From assembly GCA_007127575.1 (NCBI GenBank), contig SKZC01000069.1, positions 1 to 12,521 of the forward strand: DNA of 12,521 nucleotides, written 5' to 3'. Every line of letters starts with the position of its first letter. Position 1 is the stretch's first letter. The notes under the pieces were generated by a model. That model was given only the letters and a program-made list of their open reading frames with translations, was not told where the DNA came from and made no database searches. Shown in pieces: positions 1 to 6,819 of this stretch. This DNA comes from Gemmatimonadota bacterium. GTDB lineage: Bacteria; Gemmatimonadota; Gemmatimonadetes; Longimicrobiales; Gaopeijiaceae. The translations under genes were made by a program, and so were the position numbers.

Positions 1-132
1 CCCAGGTTCCGCAACCAAGGGATCTTGGGGGCTCACACCTCAAGGAAGTCCGTATCACCGAGACGATGACCTGCACCGGGAGCCCCCTCGGGCCCCGAGA
101 GGAATGGGAAAGTTCCACACCCGCCCCTCCCG

Positions 133-162
133 TTGACCTTCCATGGCCCCCGGGGGTACTTT
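133..162 (+). promoter_or_regulatory. Sigma-70-like promoter of the NfuA-like gene
   Basis: A -35 box TTGACC (133-138) is followed after 18 nt by TACTTT (157-162), a reasonable housekeeping -35/-10 pair. Transcription would start near 169, about 55 nt before the ATG at 224. A purine-rich AGGAGGAG lies at about 178-185 but is too far from that ATG to be its ribosome binding site. Inferred from consensus match only. Confidence 0.45.
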
Positions 163-223
163 TCCAAGGGCGGCGCAGGAGGAGCGTGCCCATCCCTTTC
201 ATCCCGTCGGGGGCCACTCTGCC

Positions 224-454
224 ATGTCCAATCACGACAAGATATTGGAGGTCTTGGAGGCGATTCGTCCAGCCCTCCATGCCGATGGTGGAGACGTGGA
301 GTTCGTGGGGTTCGACGAGTCGGACGGGGTGGTCCATCTTCGCCTCCTGGGGGCGTGCGAATCCTGCCCCATCTCCATGATGACGCTGAAAGAGGGGATC
401 GAGAAGCGGCTCAAGAACACTGTGCCGGAGGTCACGGAGGTGACTACCGTCTGA
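224..454 (+). CDS. NifU C-terminal-domain (NfuA-like) Fe-S scaffold protein
   Basis: The 76-residue product is a stand-alone NifU C-terminal domain, which in this family carries a labile Fe-S cluster and passes it to apoproteins in the cytosol. Visible marks are the N-terminal helix (about 5-20, with ALHADGGDVEF just after it), the strand VVHLRLLGAC and the CxxC pair Cys45/Cys48 in ACESCP, the cluster ligands, followed by the helix MMTLKEGIEKRLK. The size is usual for single-domain members, which lack the A-type domain of E. coli NfuA. The ATG at 224 is chosen because the domain begins directly after it; only a weak GGGGG (about 209-213) precedes it, and the frame open to 143 adds low-complexity residues. 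The gene sits between its own promoter and terminator, just upstream of an Mrp-type Fe-S carrier, which fits cluster assembly. Confidence 0.93.
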   Translation: MSNHDKILEVLEAIRPALHADGGDVEFVGFDESDGVVHLRLLGACESCPISMMTLKEGIEKRLKNTVPEVTEVTTV

Positions 455-505
455 CTAGAAGGCCAGGGACGACGGGTTCGGACGATGCGGCCGGAAGGGT
501 TGTAG

Positions 506-536
506 GCGCCCCCCTTGACTCAGGGGGGCGCTTTTT
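506..536 (+). terminator. Rho-independent terminator after the NfuA-like gene
   Basis: A perfect 9-bp GC stem pairs GCGCCCCCC (506-514) with GGGGGGCGC (523-531); T515-A522 can add a tenth pair, leaving a 6-nt loop. Five T residues (532-536) follow at once. It lies 51 nt after the stop codon of the NfuA-like gene and separates that transcription unit from the Mrp gene, which must therefore be read by leak-through or from its own promoter in 540-618. I could not identify such a promoter. Confidence 0.92.
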
Positions 537-618
537 CGTTCGTCCCCCCACACGAATGGCGGTCGGTCCGTGGAGACGGGTCGAGCCGGACACTGGACTC
601 CAAGGGAGTGGCGGTCCT

Positions 619-1803
619 ATGGACGTGGAAGGGCTCAAGAAGGCGGTGATGGCAAGTCTGGAGGGAGTGGTGCATCCGAAAACGGGGGAGGATGTGGTTT
701 CCTCCGGTCACGTTCGGGCGCTGAATGTGGTCGACGGGGGGGAGGTGCGCTTTTCCTTTGTGCTTCAGCCGGACGATCCGGGCACGCTGGTGAAGAGCGC
801 TCGGGCCGCTGCCGAGGGGGTGCCCGGGGTTTCCGACGTCAAGGTGAACGTCCAACTACCCAGCATGGGAGGGGCCGCACCCTCGTCAAAGCCGTCCTCT
901 CCTAACGCCCCCGGGGACCCACCGCCTTCGGGGTCCGTCTCCGGAGCGGGGCCTGGGGGAGGGGGTGGGCTCAAGCCAGGCTCGGTGCCCGCGCCGACGC
1001 CAATGCCCGGTCTGCTCTCCGAGGTGGACCATGTGGTGGCGGTGAGCTCGGGGAAGGGGGGAGTGGGGAAGTCCATGGTGGCCGCGAACCTGGCTGCGGG
1101 CCTGGCCCGGGAGGGTCTTCGGGTGGGGCTTCTGGATGCGGACGTGTACGGCCCGAACATTCCGCGGATGTTCGGGGAGGCACGACGCCCTCGCGTCAGC
1201 GGCGAGAAGGGGAAGGAGAAGATCGAGCCGCTGGAACGGCACGGCGTCCGGCTCATGAGCCTGGGATTCCTTCTCGAGGAAGAACAGCCGGCTATCATGA
1301 GAGGTCCACTCATCGCCGGAATCCTGAAGCAGTTCCTGGAACAGGTGGAATGGGGCCCCCTGGACATCATGGTAGTGGACATGCCTCCGGGTACCGGCGA
1401 TGCCCAGCTCTCTCTCGTCCAGACCATCGACCTGGATGGCGCGGTCATGGTCACGACTCCCCAGCAGGTTTCCGTGGGAGACGTGCGGAGGGGGGTCAAG
1501 ATGTTCGAGCGTGTGAACACCCGGGTGCTGGGGTTGGTGGAAAACATGAGCGGTTTCGCCTGTCCTCATTGCGGGGAGGAAGCGGACATCTTCGGGCGGG
1601 GTGGAGGCGAGCGCCTGGCGGCCGAGATGGGACTGGAGTTCCTGGGGGCCATTCCACTGGATCCGGCGGTGCGTGCCTCAGGGGACGACGGGGCTCCTGC
1701 GGTTCTCTCCCATCCGGACTCTCCCGCCTCCGCGGTCCTGTCCAAGGTGGCGGCCGCCGTGCTCCGAGCCGTCCGGGAGGGGGCAAGGGTCGGCGGCGGG
1801 TGA
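619..1803 (+). CDS. Mrp/NBP35-family Fe-S cluster carrier ATPase
   Basis: This 394-residue cytosolic P-loop ATPase probably binds and transfers Fe-S clusters (known role of the Mrp/ApbC family). An N-terminal DUF59/MIP18-like domain spans about 4-80. A Pro/Gly/Ser-rich linker follows (about 83-130), longer than in many homologues. The ATPase domain then shows the deviant Walker A GKGGVGKS (145-152), LLDADVYGPNIPRMFG (171-186), DMPPGTGD (254-261) and the cluster-binding CPHC motif (Cys315, Cys318). The ATG at 619 is supported by AAGGGAG at 602-608 with a 10-nt spacer and by the start of the DUF59 domain; the frame is open further upstream, but across the terminator. The stop TGA at 1801-1803 overlaps the next possible ATG by one base. 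Its place beside the NfuA-like scaffold supports an Fe-S role. Family assignment is secure; the physiological client is unknown. Confidence 0.95.
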   Translation: MDVEGLKKAVMASLEGVVHPKTGEDVVSSGHVRALNVVDGGEVRFSFVLQPDDPGTLVKSARAAAEGVPGVSDVKVNVQLPSMGGAAPSSKPSSPNAPGDPPPSGSVSGAGPGGGGGLKPGSVPAPTPMPGLLSEVDHVVAVSSGKGGVGKSMVAANLAAGLAREGLRVGLLDADVYGPNIPRMFGEARRPRVSGEKGKEKIEPLERHGVRLMSLGFLLEEEQPAIMRGPLIAGILKQFLEQVEWGPLDIMVVDMPPGTGDAQLSLVQTIDLDGAVMVTTPQQVSVGDVRRGVKMFERVNTRVLGLVENMSGFACPHCGEEADIFGRGGGERLAAEMGLEFLGAIPLDPAVRASGDDGAPAVLSHPDSPASAVLSKVAAAVLRAVREGARVGGG

Positions 1804-2075
1804 TGGAGGGGCGACGGCCCGCGCTGAGGCGAACGCAGGTTCTCCCCCGCCCTCCGTTGGCAGAGCTCTCCGCCATGCCCCTACACGTAATCTTGGCCGA
1901 CTTTCCCGAAACCCTGGGGGAGTTGAAGAGGGAGGGGGTTGAGGTGGCGGAGTTGGGAGGGCGGCGGGCCGCCGCCGTTCTGGGGGAGTCGACCCTGGCT
2001 GCCATCCACGCGCGGCTGGAGTGGCGCGAGGAAACGGACAGGGCTACCGATGACGCCGAGCCCGAGTCTCGGTAA
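1803..2075 (+). CDS. Small hypothetical protein
   Basis: I do not recognise this family. The longest version is 90 residues and begins at the ATG in TGATG (1801-1805), overlapping the Mrp stop by one base, which suggests translational coupling. A shorter version from the ATG at 1875 (66 residues) drops an Arg/Pro-rich leader and begins MPLHVILADFPETLGELKREG, which reads more like a folded protein. The core has no signal peptide, membrane segment or cysteine and ends in an acidic tail (EETDRATDDAEPESR). The stop is 5 nt before the GTG of the DUF62 gene, so all three genes are probably one transcript. Reality is supported by the compact packing and the hydrophobic/charged pattern of the core; function is unknown and the start is unresolved. 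Confidence 0.6.
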   Translation: MEGRRPALRRTQVLPRPPLAELSAMPLHVILADFPETLGELKREGVEVAELGGRRAAAVLGESTLAAIHARLEWREETDRATDDAEPESR

Positions 2076-2080
2076 GCCCG

Positions 2081-2965
2081 GTGCCCCGGATTACCCTTCT
2101 CACCGACTTCGGGACCCGGGACGGATACGTAGGAGCCATGAAAGGGGTGCTGGCCTCCCTGTCCCCGGACGCCCAGGTGGAGGACATGACCCACGATCTT
2201 TCCGCCGGCGGAGTCACGGAGGCCGGGTTCGTGCTGGCCCGATACTGGAGCCGCTACCCGGAAGGAACGGTTCACATAGTGGTGGTGGATCCGGGTGTGG
2301 GGACCCGGCGGAGGCCCCTGGCAGTGGAAGCGGACCGACGCTTCCTGGTGGCGCCGGACAACGGTGTCCTCTCCCGAGTGCTGGAGGAGGCGGGGGCCTG
2401 GCGGGCGGTGGAACTCACCGAAGAAGAGTACCTCCTTCCACGTCGGAGTCGGACCTTCCATGGCCGCGACGTGTTCGCCCCGGCCGCCGCCCACCTCTCC
2501 CTGGGGGTCGCCATCTCCCGACTGGGTCGCACCGTGAGCGATCCCGTTCGCCACTCGTTGCCACATCCGGAGTGGGCACGGGATGGGGTGGTGGGGGCGG
2601 TGGTCTACGTGGACCGGTTCGGAAACCTGTCCACGAACTTGCCCGGAGCGGTCTTGGAAGCGGTGAAGAGGGGAGAGGGGCCGACGGTGGAGCTGGAAAA
2701 CCGCTCCATTCCCGTCGGCCACACCTACGGATCCGTGAGACCCGGCCGGCTCGTTGCTCTCGTGAACTCCGACGGCCGGGTAGAGGTCGCCCTTCGGGAC
2801 GGATCCGCCCGAAAGCACACGGGCGAAGGGGTAGGGGCCCGGGTTCGGATCAGCGGCCTCCGTCCAACCACTGTCGATCGGCTGCGGAGAGCTGATCAGG
2901 CCTCTTCCTCCCCTCCAGGAGCTTCAGGATCAACCATCCGACGAAGATCACCGGAGCGACCTTGA
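2081..2965 (+). CDS. SAM hydroxide adenosyltransferase (DUF62 / SAM hydrolase family)
   Basis: Members of this family split S-adenosylmethionine with water/hydroxide to adenosine and methionine and are related to the fluorinase/chlorinase enzymes. Family signatures appear in order: LLTDFGTRDGYVGAMKG (6-22, with Asp9), VVVDPGVGT (67-75), APDNG (91-95), FHGRDVFAPAAAHL (126-139, Arg129 and His138), and VDRFGNLSTN (177-186) opening the C-terminal beta-barrel domain. The start is a GTG at 2081, 5 nt after the preceding stop, placing the conserved LTDFG motif at the usual distance from the N terminus. The 294 residues exceed the usual 250-280. After about residue 264 the tail is Arg/Ser/Pro-rich, resembles no part of the family and lies antisense to the small membrane-protein gene on the other strand. 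Family call secure; physiological role is not established by context. Confidence 0.95.
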   Translation: MPRITLLTDFGTRDGYVGAMKGVLASLSPDAQVEDMTHDLSAGGVTEAGFVLARYWSRYPEGTVHIVVVDPGVGTRRRPLAVEADRRFLVAPDNGVLSRVLEEAGAWRAVELTEEEYLLPRRSRTFHGRDVFAPAAAHLSLGVAISRLGRTVSDPVRHSLPHPEWARDGVVGAVVYVDRFGNLSTNLPGAVLEAVKRGEGPTVELENRSIPVGHTYGSVRPGRLVALVNSDGRVEVALRDGSARKHTGEGVGARVRISGLRPTTVDRLRRADQASSSPPGASGSTIRRRSPERP

Positions 2966-3089
2966 AGAGGAGAAAGCTTGCCGTCCCCAGAGCCAGGGAG
3001 AAGACCACCCCCAGGATGGAGAGAACCACCCCCACCACCACGAGGGTGACGAGGCCCACGAAGAACAGGGTCACCAGGGTACCGATCAT
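2850..3089 (-). CDS. Small two-helix membrane protein
   Basis: A 79-residue hydrophobic protein with no family I recognise. Residues 2-36 (rich in Val, Leu, Ile, Gly) and 38-58 form two likely membrane segments, and the tail LEGRKRPDQLSAADRQWLDGGR is charged. The start is well supported: AGGAGG (3095-3100) lies 5 nt before the ATG. It lies 108 nt downstream of the toast-rack gene on the same strand, with no convincing terminator between, so it may be the last gene of the sigma-factor cluster. Its final 116 bp overlap the 3' end of the DUF62 gene tail to tail. It could be a small envelope-stress protein of the LiaI/PspC-neighbour sort, but nothing in the sequence proves that. Confidence 0.75.
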   Translation of the reverse strand: MIGTLVTLFFVGLVTLVVVGVVLSILGVVFSLALGTASFLLFKVAPVIFVGWLILKLLEGRKRPDQLSAADRQWLDGGR

Positions 3090-3197
3090 CGTTTCCTCCT
3101 AGGGTCATGCCGTGGGCTCCTATCGGAACCCCTCGGCCCAGAGTCGGATCTCGCTTCCCTTCCCCCTACGGGGATTCGGGCCCAAAGGATTCACCCT

Positions 3198-4085
3198 TCA
3201 TGGATTCCGACGCACCCGGATATTGCCCAGCGCAGCGCTGACATCAATGTGCAACTGGTGTTCCGCCTCGTCCCAGTTGGGACTGTAGTAATCCCCTCCG
3301 CGCCGAACGAAGTCATCGGCGTCCAGGGAGGTCAGGAAGGTGCTCCGGCTCAGGCGGACTCCCAGCTCCTGGGGGACCTGGAGCTCCAGCGACCCCATCC
3401 CCATGGAGATTCGGACGGTGGCGTCGGAGCTCCACCTCCCGGAGAAGTCCAGTCGCACATCTCCGACCCCAGCCTCCACCTCGAATCGCTGTGCGTTCAG
3501 GTTCCCCAGTTCCCGAGCCCGGAAGCTGGCGGCCCCTACCTTCATGGCCACCCGTTCCATAGAGGTCGGGTTGGGTGCCGACACCCGCAGGTCGGTTTCG
3601 GATGCCCCAGTGGTGAACTCCAACTGTTCCAGGGGGATTCCACCCAGGTCCACCTCCGTTCGCACGGCCCCTAGTTCCAGTCGGAGGTCGGTGGGTACCT
3701 GGGTTCCCAGACGGAGATCCAACTCGCCTCGGGCCTCTCTGCGAACCGTGAAGCGGCCCCGGCCCCCCAGGTCCTCCACCCCGACGGTGAGGCGACCGTT
3801 GGAATAATCCGAGATGGGGTGCGAGACCTCCTCGTCGTACTCCATCACCGCCTGGTAGAGAAGCCCGGGATCGCCCGGCCCCAAGCGGAACGTTCCGGCG
3901 CCGTAGCGCACCTGCACGGTCAATTCCGATTCGCCCCCGAAGGATCGCGAGCTCTGGAATGTGCTCATGCTTTGGGCGGCGACAGAGTCCGCTGCCACCA
4001 GGGGGATCACGCATAGAAGGGCGAGCCCCGGGAGTGCCTCCCGAACCCGCCGGGTGAGGCGCCGAAGGAACCGGGATTCACCCAC
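3198..4085 (-). CDS. Secreted toast-rack / LiaF-C-like protein
   Basis: A 295-residue exported protein. Residues 1-37 form a signal peptide: Arg-rich n-region (ESRFLRRLTRRVRE), hydrophobic core (LPGLALLCVIPLVAA) and an AxA-type site before Gln38; the single Cys25 lacks a proper lipobox. The rest is a repetitive beta-rich pattern (VRYGAGTFRLGPG, LRLELGAVRTEVDLGG, MKVGAASFRARELG, FEVEAGVGDVRLDF, ISMGMGSLELQVP) typical of the toast-rack domain followed by a LiaF-C/DUF4097-like fold, found in membrane-stress proteins. The start is GTG 4085-4083, chosen because GGAGG (4095-4099) sits 9 nt upstream and the signal peptide begins there. The frame is open further upstream, but only as a shadow of the previous gene. 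It overlaps that gene's stop by 8 nt, so translation is probably coupled. Substrate or partner unknown. Confidence 0.82.
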   Translation of the reverse strand: MGESRFLRRLTRRVREALPGLALLCVIPLVAADSVAAQSMSTFQSSRSFGGESELTVQVRYGAGTFRLGPGDPGLLYQAVMEYDEEVSHPISDYSNGRLTVGVEDLGGRGRFTVRREARGELDLRLGTQVPTDLRLELGAVRTEVDLGGIPLEQLEFTTGASETDLRVSAPNPTSMERVAMKVGAASFRARELGNLNAQRFEVEAGVGDVRLDFSGRWSSDATVRISMGMGSLELQVPQELGVRLSRSTFLTSLDADDFVRRGGDYYSPNWDEAEHQLHIDVSAALGNIRVRRNP

Positions 4086-5808
4086 GTTCGGGTTCCTCCC
4101 CGTCTGACTCCGTCTCCCCGTCGGAGGACGAGGGAGGGGGCCCTTCCCCGTGCCCGCCGGAACGGGCCGTGGATCCTGCGGACGGGGGCGTCTCGCCCCG
4201 GGCTTCCTGGAACTCCCGCTCCCACTCCTCCACCTCGTCATCCATGGGAGGGGTCCCCGACCCTCCCGGAGGAGAACCAGGCCCTCCCCCGGGTGAGTCG
4301 GCCACACCGGTGGCGTAGGGCCGGATCCGCCCCGCCCGGGACAGGAGGACCGCGCCCATACCCACCGTCACGGCCGCGAGCACGGCCATGACGCCCAGGA
4401 AGCGAAGGAGTCCCTGGAAGAATCCCAGCCACGGACCGGCCATCTGGACGATGCTTGCGGCTGCGAAGGCGGCCACGAAGAGGCCCAGCCCCAGCGCCAG
4501 TTGCTGGAACGGAGTCGACCGATCCGTCCAATCGAAGCCCTGGATCCGACGGTCGGCGAACCATCCCCCCGCCTGGTATGCCACGGCCAGGAAGCCCAGT
4601 GCTCCGGCCAGGACGAACGCCAGTGGGAAGGCGGGGGTCCAGATGAGGAGGAGAGGAATCCCGATGATGGAGATGGCCAGCCCCACGATGCCCAGAATCC
4701 ATGCGGGGAAGAAGAGGACGAATCCGGCCACGCCCACCAAGGCGGATCGGCCGGGTTCCCTCCGCGCCGTCTCCGAGATGATCTCCAGGTTCTGAGGGAA
4801 GAAGGCAACCACTCCACTGGCGAGCAAGAGCAGCACCACGTAGGTCACGGCGGTCTGTATGAGCCCGCCGAGCCCCCCGAGGATATGGCCCAGTGGGCGG
4901 AAACCGTCGGAGCGGATGATGCGTCCCAACCATCCCCGGTCGGTGGCGGGAGGAGCGGCCTCCTGAACCTGCCGAGGGAGGTCTCTCGCCAACTGCTCCC
5001 TTACCTGAGCTTCGATTTGTGTCCTCAGGTCCTCCACCTCGGAAAGGGTCCCGGCCACGATCTCTCGGGATCCTCGGATCTCACCGTTTCGCCACCGGAG
5101 GTCCCCGGTAATCTCCCCCTCCTCACCCAGCTCCACGGTTCCACCGAGGGAGATCACATGTCCGTCCACCACCCCGTCCACGGTGAGGTTCCCGTCCACC
5201 ACCACCAGCGTGGCGGGGATGGACTCCTCCGGTCCGATCACCACATTCTCACCCACTCGAATCTCCAGCTCGGTGACGTCCAGGCCCTCCAGGACTTCGC
5301 TGAGCTGACGCAGGCGTTGAGGACGGAGGAGAAGGGCCCTCAGAACGTCATCCGTCTGTCCGTCCAGAATGGCGAGGCCGTTTGGGGGGCCAGGGGGAGA
5401 AGCAGCTCGAGCGAGCCGGTCCTCGAGAGTGGAGGCCAGGGCCTGAGCCGCCGCCGCCTCCTCCGGGTCCAGACCCGACGGGGGCGTCCACTCCGCCAGC
5501 CGAGTGCTCAGCTCTTGCGGCCCCACTCGGACCGCCTCACTCAGGAAGTCTCGCCAGGCCTCGTCCAGCGCCGCCCCCGGGCTGTACGAGCCCACCGACG
5601 TGCCGTCCACCTCCACAGTGCCGTCCCGCAGGGAGATCTCCAGTACCTCCTCCTCCGTCAGCTCCACCCGAAGGGTAGCTGCGGCGGAGGAAACGGAGAC
5701 CTCGCTGGAGGTGACTGGAGGAGTCTGGGCCACCGCTTCCTCTCCGACGGATGGCACCGCCAGAGCGAGGAGAAACGGGGCCGCGAACCACGATCTATGC
5801 ATGTACAT
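4078..5808 (-). CDS. Polytopic membrane protein with bactofilin-like polymer-forming stretch
   Basis: A 576-residue envelope protein. A signal peptide (1-28, ending AVA before Gln28) leads to a soluble region of about 300 residues. Within it, 186-245 has the short turn-strand repeat of bactofilin-like beta-helices (VVIGPEESIPATLVVVDGNLTVDGVVDGHVISLGGTVELGEEGEITGD region). Residues 255-282 may form a helix (LSEVEDLRTQIEAQVREQL). Five or six hydrophobic segments follow (about 313-335, 354-376, 378-410, 437-457, 460-488), and the C-terminal 85 residues are Gly/Pro/Ser- and acid-rich. The gene overlaps the anti-sigma stop by 14 nt if the first ATG (5808) is used, or 8 nt with the ATG at 5802, and its own stop overlaps the next start. 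Context suggests an envelope sensor or effector controlled by the sigma factor; the molecular function is unknown. Confidence 0.85.
   Translation of the reverse strand: MYMHRSWFAAPFLLALAVPSVGEEAVAQTPPVTSSEVSVSSAAATLRVELTEEEVLEISLRDGTVEVDGTSVGSYSPGAALDEAWRDFLSEAVRVGPQELSTRLAEWTPPSGLDPEEAAAAQALASTLEDRLARAASPPGPPNGLAILDGQTDDVLRALLLRPQRLRQLSEVLEGLDVTELEIRVGENVVIGPEESIPATLVVVDGNLTVDGVVDGHVISLGGTVELGEEGEITGDLRWRNGEIRGSREIVAGTLSEVEDLRTQIEAQVREQLARDLPRQVQEAAPPATDRGWLGRIIRSDGFRPLGHILGGLGGLIQTAVTYVVLLLLASGVVAFFPQNLEIISETARREPGRSALVGVAGFVLFFPAWILGIVGLAISIIGIPLLLIWTPAFPLAFVLAGALGFLAVAYQAGGWFADRRIQGFDWTDRSTPFQQLALGLGLFVAAFAAASIVQMAGPWLGFFQGLLRFLGVMAVLAAVTVGMGAVLLSRAGRIRPYATGVADSPGGGPGSPPGGSGTPPMDDEVEEWEREFQEARGETPPSAGSTARSGGHGEGPPPSSSDGETESDGEEPERG
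4095..4099 (-). promoter_or_regulatory. Ribosome binding site fixing the toast-rack gene start
   Basis: GGAGG on the minus strand, 9 nt before GTG 4085. It lies inside the 3' end of the preceding gene and selects this GTG over the much longer upstream open frame. Confidence 0.7.
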
Positions 5809-6733
5809 GGCGTCCCGCCGTGTCGGGGGGTGCGATGACGTTCCGGTAGAGAACCCAACCCGCTGCCGCCGAGGCGATCCATCCCGCCACGAGGGCTCCC
5901 GCCGTCCAGCCGGGAGCCTGGATCGCCGACTGCGTGAGGGCCCAGATCTGAGCGGTCAATTGTTGCTCGAGGAGAATCCCGGTGGCCCATGCGGAAGCGA
6001 AAGATGCGGCTTCCGAGACTTGCCACCAGGCGAAGATGGCGAGATCGGTGAGACTCAGCACGGGGTGGGTGGCCACGTAGCCCACCAGCGCCACGAAGGC
6101 GGCCACCGGCGCGGCGGCCACGCCGCCGGCGATCCCCCAACCCCGGGGATTGGTGGGCACGAGTCGGTCCAAAGCCCCAAGGGCCCTGTCCCAGGACAGC
6201 CGCTTCCGGCGAGCCGGGACCGGCGCCAACTCCACTCGGGCCAGCACCGCGTCGGCGAAGGCAGGACCCGGATCCAGTTGGGGCAGTGCGGAGAGGCTGG
6301 ACATGACCGCTCCCCACTCCTCCGCCTCGGACCGGCAGGAGGTACAGGCCGCCAGGTGTCCTTCCAGCCCCCGCAGCTTCCGTCCGCTCAGGATTCCTTC
6401 GGCGTACTCCTGCAGGAGGCCCGGCGCCGGGTGGCGGCTTTCCCGTCGTCGCCCTACCAGGGACCGAACTCGATCCCTGAGGCGAGCCAGCGCCGAACGC
6501 CGGACCGGGACGTGCTCCAGCACCCGGCTGGAAAAGTCCACGGAGGGCTCCAGGAGGGGAAGCTCGTCCAGCTCCTGCATGAAGGTCTGCCACGCCTGGA
6601 GCTCGGACGTGCACCGGGCACACCGGTCCGCATGGCCGCGGACCCGGGCCACCTCTCCTACCGGGAGGTCCCCTTCCAGGAGTGCCTGGATCTCCTCGGC
6701 ACTCAGGTGTGCTTTTTCCGGTTCATTCCTCAC
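5795..6733 (-). CDS. Membrane anti-sigma factor with two zinc-finger (zf-HC2) modules
   Basis: A 312-residue protein expected to hold the adjacent ECF sigma factor inactive at the inner membrane. The N-terminal cytosolic half carries two zinc-binding anti-sigma modules of the form Hx3CxxC: His34-Cys38-Cys41 and His126-Cys130-Cys133. Each is preceded by a similar helix (SAEEIQALLEGDLPVGE; LLQEYAEGILSGRKLRG). One module is usual, so the tandem arrangement stands out. Membrane segments are likely near 200-222 and 276-296, with a further hydrophobic stretch at 226-239. The start is GTG 6733, because GGAGG (6742-6746) stands 8 nt before it; a GTG at 6742 overlaps that site and is unlikely. A TGAAAC-N17-CGTA promoter precedes the gene. 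It lies 86 nt downstream of the sigma gene on the same strand. Confidence 0.9.
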   Translation of the reverse strand: MRNEPEKAHLSAEEIQALLEGDLPVGEVARVRGHADRCARCTSELQAWQTFMQELDELPLLEPSVDFSSRVLEHVPVRRSALARLRDRVRSLVGRRRESRHPAPGLLQEYAEGILSGRKLRGLEGHLAACTSCRSEAEEWGAVMSSLSALPQLDPGPAFADAVLARVELAPVPARRKRLSWDRALGALDRLVPTNPRGWGIAGGVAAAPVAAFVALVGYVATHPVLSLTDLAIFAWWQVSEAASFASAWATGILLEQQLTAQIWALTQSAIQAPGWTAGALVAGWIASAAAGWVLYRNVIAPPDTAGRHVHA

Positions 6734-6741
6734 GGTTCTCA

Positions 6742-6746
6742 CCTCC
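6742..6746 (-). promoter_or_regulatory. Ribosome binding site fixing the anti-sigma start
   Basis: GGAGG with an 8-nt spacer to GTG 6733. The alternative GTG at 6742 overlaps this motif, so it cannot use it. Confidence 0.75.
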
Positions 6747-6765
6747 GTTGAGTTCTATGCGACCC

Positions 6766-6792
6766 TACGGCTGCTTCAGCTCTGAAGTTTCA
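6766..6792 (-). promoter_or_regulatory. ECF-type promoter of the anti-sigma operon (TGAAAC-N17-CGTA)
   Basis: On the minus strand TGAAAC (6792-6787) is followed by exactly 17 nt and CGTA (6769-6766). Transcription would start near 6758, giving a leader of about 25 nt with the ribosome binding site at 6742-6746. The same motif and spacing precede the sigma and M48 genes. The spacer also holds the palindrome CTTCAGAGCTGAAG (6774-6787), a possible operator or a coincidence. Confidence 0.75.
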
Positions 6793-6819
6793 GTTTCCCT
6801 TCACGCGGTCCGGCTTCGG

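Noticed and set aside
87..99. CTCGGG/CCCGAG inverted repeat upstream of the NfuA-like gene
   Set aside because: The loop is only 1-3 nt and no T-run follows, so it is neither a credible terminator nor a clear operator. I find nothing else supportable in 1-132.
1496..2818. Long minus-strand open frame (440 codons) opposite the Mrp, small hypothetical and DUF62 genes
   Set aside because: It runs through parts of three plus-strand genes, two of them with clear family motifs, and its product has no domain or plausible start signal.
3090..3197. Terminator or separate promoter for the small membrane-protein gene
   Set aside because: Only a 4-bp CCCC/GGGG hairpin (about 3165-3175) and no T-run or promoter pair could be found, so co-transcription with the toast-rack gene remains open.
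4005..4020. Possible lipoprotein signal at Cys25 of the toast-rack protein
   Set aside because: The residue before the cysteine is Leu, not Gly/Ala/Ser, so the lipobox rule fails; an AxA-type cleavage before Gln38 fits better.
4899..4925. Plus-strand GGAAAC-N17-CGTC, similar to the ECF promoter motif
   Set aside because: It differs from the three matching sites in both boxes, lies inside the bactofilin-like gene, and has no plus-strand gene downstream.
4501..5838. Long plus-strand open frame (445 codons) opposite the bactofilin-like gene
   Set aside because: It is antisense to a gene with signal peptide, membrane helices and coupled neighbours; its product is low-complexity with no recognisable motif, as expected of a high-GC shadow frame.
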